From contig JBIQHP010000079.1 of the NCBI GenBank assembly GCA_044508495.1, positions 1 through 9,876 of the forward strand: DNA of 9,876 nt, written 5' to 3'. The first letter of the stretch is position 1. Each line of letters opens with the position of its first letter. The position numbers and the translations under genes were made by a program. Shown piece after piece: positions 7,094 through 9,876 of this stretch. The stretch is from Terrimesophilobacter sp044508495 (GTDB lineage: Bacteria > Actinomycetota > Actinomycetes > Actinomycetales > Microbacteriaceae). Under the pieces are notes generated by a model that worked only from the letters and a program-made list of their open reading frames with translations, made no database searches and was not told the DNA's origin.

Positions 7094-7102
7094 TGCTAAA
7101 GT
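7094..7102 (+). promoter_or_regulatory. Extended -10 promoter for tRNA-Asn
   Basis: TGCTAAAGT fits the extended -10 pattern TGnTAnnnT exactly. It lies 18 bp before the mature tRNA 5' end and 32 bp after the lactonase stop. No good -35 box is seen at the usual distance (GGAACT at 7075-7080 is weak), consistent with an extended -10 element. The remainder of 7062-7120 shows nothing else; in particular there is no clear terminator after the lactonase. Confidence 0.5.
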
Positions 7103-7120
7103 GGCTAGCTGAATCGCCAT

Positions 7121-7193
7121 TCCTCGATAGCTCAATTGGCAGAGCAGCCGGCTGTTAACCGGCAGGTTCTTGGTTCGAGTCCAAGTCGGGGAG
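7121..7193 (+). tRNA. tRNA-Asn (anticodon GUU)
   Basis: A complete cloverleaf of 73 nt can be folded. The acceptor stem is TCCTCGA (7121-7127) with TCGGGGA (7186-7192), 7 bp including one T-G wobble, followed by discriminator G7193. The D stem is GCTC (7130-7133) with GAGC (7142-7145). The anticodon stem is GCCGG (7147-7151) with CCGGC (7159-7163), around the loop CTGTTAA with anticodon GTT at 7154-7156. The T stem is CTTGG (7169-7173) with CCAAG (7181-7185) and loop TTCGAGT. The 3' CCA is not encoded (7194-7196 is CTT), so it must be added by nucleotidyltransferase. The gene is intact, and no repeat of its 3' end suggesting an integrated element is visible in the window. Confidence 0.97.
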
Positions 7194-7217
7194 CTTGACT
7201 CGTCTCCGTGCGGGCCG

Positions 7218-7237
7218 GCTACTCCCGCGGGAGTAGC
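7218..7237. promoter_or_regulatory. Perfect 20-bp palindrome upstream of the two-component genes
   Basis: GCTACTCCCG followed directly by its exact reverse complement CGGGAGTAGC. The centre lies 64.5 bp upstream of ATG 7292. If transcription starts at or next to that ATG, this is a typical position for an activator site upstream of the -35 region. NarL/LiaR-family regulators bind such inverted repeats and often control their own operon, so an autoregulatory operator is the favoured reading. An alternative is a tRNA terminator: the RNA could form an 8-bp stem with a CGCG loop 24 nt after the tRNA, but no U-tract follows. The palindrome is read directly; the function is inferred. Confidence 0.6.
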
Positions 7238-7279
7238 TCGGGCCTCCTCCTGGCGGATGCCGCCTCGGTCCGGCGCAAC

Positions 7280-7285
7280 TACGAT
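7280..7285 (+). promoter_or_regulatory. Possible -10 box for a leaderless histidine kinase transcript
   Basis: TACGAT fits the actinobacterial TAnnnT -10 consensus and ends 6 nt before ATG 7292, the spacing expected if transcription begins at the ATG itself. No Shine-Dalgarno sequence precedes this ATG, which agrees with a leaderless start. No convincing -35 box is seen, so an activator at the upstream palindrome could be required. Confidence 0.4.
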
Positions 7286-7291
7286 CGACTC

Positions 7292-8548
7292 ATGCCAGAG
7301 CCGGGTTCGCAGGGGGAGGGGCCGCACGGTGACGGCGCGAGGAGCCCCCGCGCCCACGGACGCTGGCACGGGCATCCGGATGCCGATCTCGCGCTCCTCG
7401 GCCGCTGGCACGGGCCGCCACCCTGGCTGAGCCTCTGGGCTCCGGTCGTCGTCTCGTTCGTGGTCCAGGTCGTCCCGCTGCTCCTGCCGCACCGGTTCGG
7501 GCCACCGCTCGCGCCGTTCGTCCGTCCGCGAGAGCTCCTCTTCGCGCTCGTGGTCATGTCGGCCGGGCCGATCGCCCTCGCCTTCGCACGGCGATACCCG
7601 GGGCCTGTCGTCGCCGTGACGGCCGTGGCGACCGCGACCGCGATGCTCTTCGGCGGCCAGGACTGGCCGCCCTACCTCGCCCTGGGGTTCGCGATCATCT
7701 CGGCCATCGTGCGGGATGCCCGCATGTGGGCCTGGATCTCGGTCGGCGCGGCGTGGCTCACGACGCTCGTCTGGGCACTCGCGACCGGCGTCGCCTGGCA
7801 TCCGCTGCGCATCGCGGGAGTGACCCTCGGGATCCTCGTCGTCTTCGGCATCGGGGAGGGCGTCCGGGCCCGCCGAGAGGACTTCGCCGAGCTCCGCCGG
7901 ATGGCGGCCCAGCGACGATCGAACGAGATGCAGGCCGAGCGCATGCGTCTGGCGAGAGAGCTGCACGACGTGCTCGCCCACTCGCTGAGCCAGATCAACG
8001 TGCAGGCCGGCGTCGGCCTCCACCTCATGGAGAGCCAGCCGCAGAAGGCCGCCGACGCCCTCGCGAGCATCAAGCTCACGAGCAAGACCGCGCTCGACGA
8101 GGTGCGGTCCGTGCTCGGCATCCTGCGGGCCGACGGCGGCCAGGAGGCTCCGCTCGTCCCCGAGCCGGATCTCTCGCGGCTGGCCGGGCTCGCCGCCTCG
8201 GTCACCGCGCAGGGGGTCGTGGTCGGGCTCGACGACGCGCTCACCGAGCCGCCGCCGGCGGCGACGCAGCTCGCCATCTACCGCATCGTGCAGGAGTCGC
8301 TCACGAACGTCCTGCGCCACGCGAAGGCGACGAGCGCGAGGGTGTCCCTCGTGGAGGAGGGCGGCGAGTACGTCGTGAGCATCCTGGACGACGGCACGGC
8401 GCCGGGGCCTGCGGACGGCCAGGGCCGCGGCCTTCTCGGCATGCGCGAGCGCGCAGAGCTGCTCGGAGGCAGCTTCGAGGCCGGCCGCGCGCCGGAAGGC
8501 GGGTTCCGCGTCGAGGCCAGGATCCCGATGAGAGAGGTCGCCTCATGA
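7292..8548 (+). CDS. Multi-pass membrane sensor histidine kinase (HisKA_3, NarL/LiaS-type)
   Basis: This is the sensor of a two-component system, 418 residues from ATG 7292. A His/Gly/Pro-rich cytoplasmic N-terminus (about 1-44) precedes a membrane domain with probable helices near 46-66, 81-99, 104-121, 125-141, 145-166 and 172-188. There is no large extracytoplasmic sensor domain, so the signal is probably sensed in or at the membrane. The HisKA_3 dimerisation segment follows, with phospho-acceptor H225 in ARELHDVLAHSLSQI. The ATPase domain shows the N box QESLTNVLRHA (N339), the DDG motif at 366-368 and the G box GRGLLGMRERAELLGG (378-393). The frame is open from GTG 7208, but that start would place the palindrome inside the gene and has no ribosome site; ATG 7292 is preferred. 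The stop overlaps the regulator start as ATGA, so the two are co-translated. The stimulus is unknown. Confidence 0.93.
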   Translation: MPEPGSQGEGPHGDGARSPRAHGRWHGHPDADLALLGRWHGPPPWLSLWAPVVVSFVVQVVPLLLPHRFGPPLAPFVRPRELLFALVVMSAGPIALAFARRYPGPVVAVTAVATATAMLFGGQDWPPYLALGFAIISAIVRDARMWAWISVGAAWLTTLVWALATGVAWHPLRIAGVTLGILVVFGIGEGVRARREDFAELRRMAAQRRSNEMQAERMRLARELHDVLAHSLSQINVQAGVGLHLMESQPQKAADALASIKLTSKTALDEVRSVLGILRADGGQEAPLVPEPDLSRLAGLAASVTAQGVVVGLDDALTEPPPAATQLAIYRIVQESLTNVLRHAKATSARVSLVEEGGEYVVSILDDGTAPGPADGQGRGLLGMRERAELLGGSFEAGRAPEGGFRVEARIPMREVAS

Positions 8549-9213
8549 CCATCCGCGTGGCGATCGCCGACGACCAGCAGCTCATCCGGGCCGGCTTCCG
8601 CTCGCTCCTCGAGGCGGAGCCCGACTTCGCGGTCGTCGGCGAGGCCGGCACGGGAACCGAGGCGGTCGCCCTCGTGACCGGCACGCACCCGGATGTCGTG
8701 CTCATGGACATCCGGATGCCCGACGGCGACGGCCTGTGGGCCACGGAGCAGATCGTCGGGGATCCCGCGCTCGCCGGCACCCGCATCGTCGTCGTGACGA
8801 CGTTCGAGCTCGACGACTACGTCGGCCACGCCATCCGGGCCGGGGCGAGCGGCTTCCTCGTGAAGGACACCGAGCCGGTCGAGCTCATCCGTGCGGTGCG
8901 CGTCGTCGCCGCCGGGGACGCGCTCCTCTCGCCCGGGGTCACCCGCCGGCTGCTCGAGCGGATCTCGACCGGGCTCAAGGAGCCCCCGGATGCCGCCGCA
9001 CTGCAGGTGCTCACCGAGCGCGAACGCGAAGTGCTCTCCCTCGTGGGGCAGGGCCTCACCAATGACGAGATCGGCCGGAGCCTGTTCCTGAGCCCGCTCA
9101 CGGCGAAGACCCACGTCTCCCGCATCATGTCCAAGCTCGCGGCGCGCGATCGGGTGCAGCTCGTCGTCGTCGCGTATGAGACCGGGCTCGTTCGGGCGGG
9201 CTACACGGAGTAG
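8545..9213 (+). CDS. NarL/FixJ-family response regulator with LuxR-type HTH
   Basis: This 222-residue transcription factor is phosphorylated by the adjacent kinase. The receiver domain (about 3-120) has the acidic pair D9-D10, phospho-acceptor D55 in VLMDIRMPDGDG, the switch Thr in VVVTTF (T85/T86) and K107 in FLVKD. The DNA-binding domain (about 154-214) is a clear LuxR helix-turn-helix, LTEREREVLSLVGQGLTN followed by DEIGRSLFLSPLTAKTHVSRIMSKL. All catalytic receiver residues are present, so phosphorylation control is expected. AGAGAGG (8531-8537) lies 7 nt before ATG 8545, which overlaps the kinase stop. Likely targets include its own operon (palindrome at 7218-7237) and possibly the small membrane gene at 9342. 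Confidence 0.96.
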   Translation: MTIRVAIADDQQLIRAGFRSLLEAEPDFAVVGEAGTGTEAVALVTGTHPDVVLMDIRMPDGDGLWATEQIVGDPALAGTRIVVVTTFELDDYVGHAIRAGASGFLVKDTEPVELIRAVRVVAAGDALLSPGVTRRLLERISTGLKEPPDAAALQVLTEREREVLSLVGQGLTNDEIGRSLFLSPLTAKTHVSRIMSKLAARDRVQLVVVAYETGLVRAGYTE

Positions 9214-9217
9214 CCCG
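9197..9217 (+). terminator. Hairpin spanning the response regulator stop codon
   Basis: CGGGCTA (9197-9203) pairs with TAGCCCG (9211-9217) over 7 bp with a 7-nt loop. The right arm includes the TAG stop. There is no U-tract, so it is at best a weak actinobacterial-style terminator. The same bases also carry GGAGTAGC, a half-site identical to that of the palindrome upstream of the kinase, so a regulatory role is an alternative. Confidence 0.3.
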
Positions 9218-9303
9218 GCCTCCGACCGTGCGCCGAGCGCAGTAGCCGAAGTGCCTCCCGCCGGCAGATTCCCCCCGCAGCGGATGTCGGCACTCTGGGA
9301 TGG

Positions 9304-9322
9304 CGGGCTCGACGGGAGCCCG
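9304..9322 (+). other. Leader hairpin just upstream of the small membrane protein gene
   Basis: CGGGCTC (9304-9310) pairs perfectly with GAGCCCG (9316-9322) around a 5-nt loop. The stem ends 6 nt before the Shine-Dalgarno sequence at 9329-9335. A second, wider pairing is possible upstream: AGTGCC (9250-9255) with GGCACT (9289-9294). The region 9214-9328 therefore looks like a structured leader, but I recognise no known riboswitch in it. Confidence 0.4.
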
Positions 9323-9328
9323 ACCGAC

Positions 9329-9335
9329 AGGAAGG
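9329..9335 (+). promoter_or_regulatory. Ribosome binding site fixing the start of the SHOCT protein
   Basis: AGGAAGG lies 6 nt before ATG 9342. An in-frame ATG at 9300 would add 14 residues but has no ribosome site and would put the 9304-9322 hairpin inside the gene, so ATG 9342 is chosen. Confidence 0.75.
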
Positions 9336-9341
9336 CTCATC

Positions 9342-9647
9342 ATGCTCACCTCACTCGCACTGGCCGGTCCCCTGGCACTGGCGGGCCCGATCGCTCACGG
9401 GGCCTTCGGGCTCTGGTGGCTCGGGTTCCTCATTCCGCTGTTCTGGATCCTCGTCTTCGTGCTCATCTTCGGCGTGTTCGGCCGCCGGTGGCGCCGCAGG
9501 GCCTGGGAGAACGGGATGGGACACCACCACCCGACCCGCAGCGCCGAGGCGACCCTCGCCGAGCGCTTCGCCCAGGGAGACATCGACGAGAAGGACTACC
9601 GCGCCCGGCTCGAAGTGCTGCGCGCGAACAGCCCAGAGCGCTCGTAG
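9342..9647 (+). CDS. Small single-pass membrane protein with C-terminal SHOCT-like segment
   Basis: The product is 101 residues. A hydrophobic Ala/Leu/Gly-rich N-terminus (1-20) leads into a strong membrane helix at about 22-46 (FGLWWLGFLIPLFWILVFVL-like), followed by a basic cluster GRRWRRR (47-53) that by the positive-inside rule faces the cytoplasm. After a His-rich turn (GHHHP, 60-64), the last part, about 67-94, reads SAEATLAERFAQGDIDEKDY and then RARLEVLR. This matches the short SHOCT motif found at the C-terminus of many small bacterial proteins and thought to mediate oligomerisation or partner binding. It lies 128 bp after the response regulator on the same strand and could be a target or accessory of that system; this is inferred only from position. 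The function is unknown. Confidence 0.85.
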   Translation: MLTSLALAGPLALAGPIAHGAFGLWWLGFLIPLFWILVFVLIFGVFGRRWRRRAWENGMGHHHPTRSAEATLAERFAQGDIDEKDYRARLEVLRANSPERS

Positions 9648-9657
9648 CCGAGTACCT

Positions 9658-9700
9658 CTGCTGAGGGCGATGCCGGGTTCTCCGGTGTCGCCCTCAGCGG
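9658..9700 (+). terminator. Long terminator-like hairpin after the SHOCT gene
   Basis: A 19-bp stem without bulges forms between 9658-9676 and 9682-9700, with three G-T wobbles and a 5-nt loop (9677-9681). The core is CTGAGGGCGA (9661-9670) with TCGCCCTCAG (9688-9697). It starts 10 bp after the stop codon. No U-tract follows, as is common for actinobacterial terminators. It separates the SHOCT gene from the azlC-type gene. Confidence 0.75.
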
Positions 9701-9747
9701 GTAGCCTCGTTCTGAGCCACGGGATCGCGGCGACGAGGGGGAGCTGA

Positions 9748-9876
9748 ATGGCGGCGAGGACCAGGGAGGACTCGGCCGCGATCCGGGCCGGGCTCGCGGT
9801 CGGGCTCGCAGCCGCGGCCTACGGGGTCTCCTACGGGGCCCTCGCGGTGGCCGCCGGGCTCGACGTCTGGCAGACC
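9748..9876 (+). CDS. azlC: AzlC-family branched-chain amino acid exporter subunit (5' end, partial)
   Basis: The first 43 residues are visible and the frame is open to the window end. The sequence AAIRAGLAVGLAAAAYGVSY followed by GALAVAAGLDVWQT matches the N-terminus of AzlC proteins, in which a short charged lead (MAARTREDS) is followed by the first membrane helix rich in Gly and Ala. AzlC normally works with the small partner AzlD to export branched-chain amino acids or toxic analogues such as 4-azaleucine; an azlD gene would be expected just downstream. ATG 9748 has a strong ribosome site AGGGGGAG (9736-9743) 4 nt upstream. The gene is separated from its neighbours by the long hairpin and is probably an independent unit. 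The family call rests only on the N-terminal segment. Confidence 0.75.
   Translation, partial: MAARTREDSAAIRAGLAVGLAAAAYGVSYGALAVAAGLDVWQT

Noticed and set aside
6083..7099. Alternative frame starting at ATG 6083 over the lactonase gene
   Set aside because: It is Arg-rich with no motif, whereas the TTG 6072 frame carries all lactonase motifs and has a GGAGG site.
7121..7193. tRNA gene as a phage or island attachment site
   Set aside because: No integrase is present, and no second copy of the tRNA 3' end appears in the window. Genes on both sides look like ordinary chromosome.
7208..7291. GTG 7208 as the histidine kinase start
   Set aside because: No ribosome site, it would embed the perfect palindrome in coding sequence, and the added residues show no conserved feature.
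9702..9707. TAGCCT as a -10 box for the azlC-type gene
   Set aside because: It matches TAnnnT, but the only -35 candidate lies in the terminator hairpin and is poor, so it is too weak to list as a feature.

Overview
The window looks like chromosomal DNA of a high-GC actinobacterium, most likely Microbacteriaceae or a close relative. This rests on the very high GC and strong G/C bias at third codon positions, ATGA/GTGA/TTGA start-stop overlaps, a possible leaderless start, hairpins without U-tracts, and a tRNA with no encoded CCA. The family assignment is an inference from sequence style and not from a database search. Every gene I can support is on the + strand. I see no transposase, phage gene, CRISPR array or integration scar.

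Positions 1-7061 hold one transport and metabolism operon. It opens with the C-terminal end of a family-5 (peptide/nickel/opine type) solute-binding protein. A strong hairpin (343-375) follows, then a DppB/OppB-type permease (423), a DppC/OppC-type permease (1525), a fused double ATPase of DppD-DppF type (2508), a third separate ABC ATPase (4229), a D-isomer-specific 2-hydroxyacid dehydrogenase (5068) and a beta-propeller lactonase of the 6-phosphogluconolactonase family (6072, TTG start). From the first permease to the lactonase the genes are 1-2 bp apart or overlap by 4 bp, so they are probably one translationally coupled unit. The fused ATPase already supplies both nucleotide-binding domains a transporter needs. 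The third ATPase is extra, and it lacks the switch histidine and has an altered signature motif. The two enzymes suggest that the imported compound is, or yields, a hydroxy or keto acid or a lactone rather than a plain peptide.

Positions 7062-7291 carry a tRNA-Asn(GUU) gene with its own extended -10 promoter, then a perfect 20-bp palindrome about 54 bp before the next gene. Positions 7292-9213 encode a NarL/LiaR-type two-component pair: a multi-pass HisKA_3 histidine kinase and a LuxR-HTH response regulator, overlapping by ATGA. The palindrome is well placed to be an operator for this pair.

Positions 9214-9876 contain a structured leader, a 101-residue single-pass membrane protein with a C-terminal SHOCT-like segment (9342-9647), a 19-bp terminator-like hairpin (9658-9700), and the start of an AzlC-family branched-chain amino acid exporter gene that runs off the window end.
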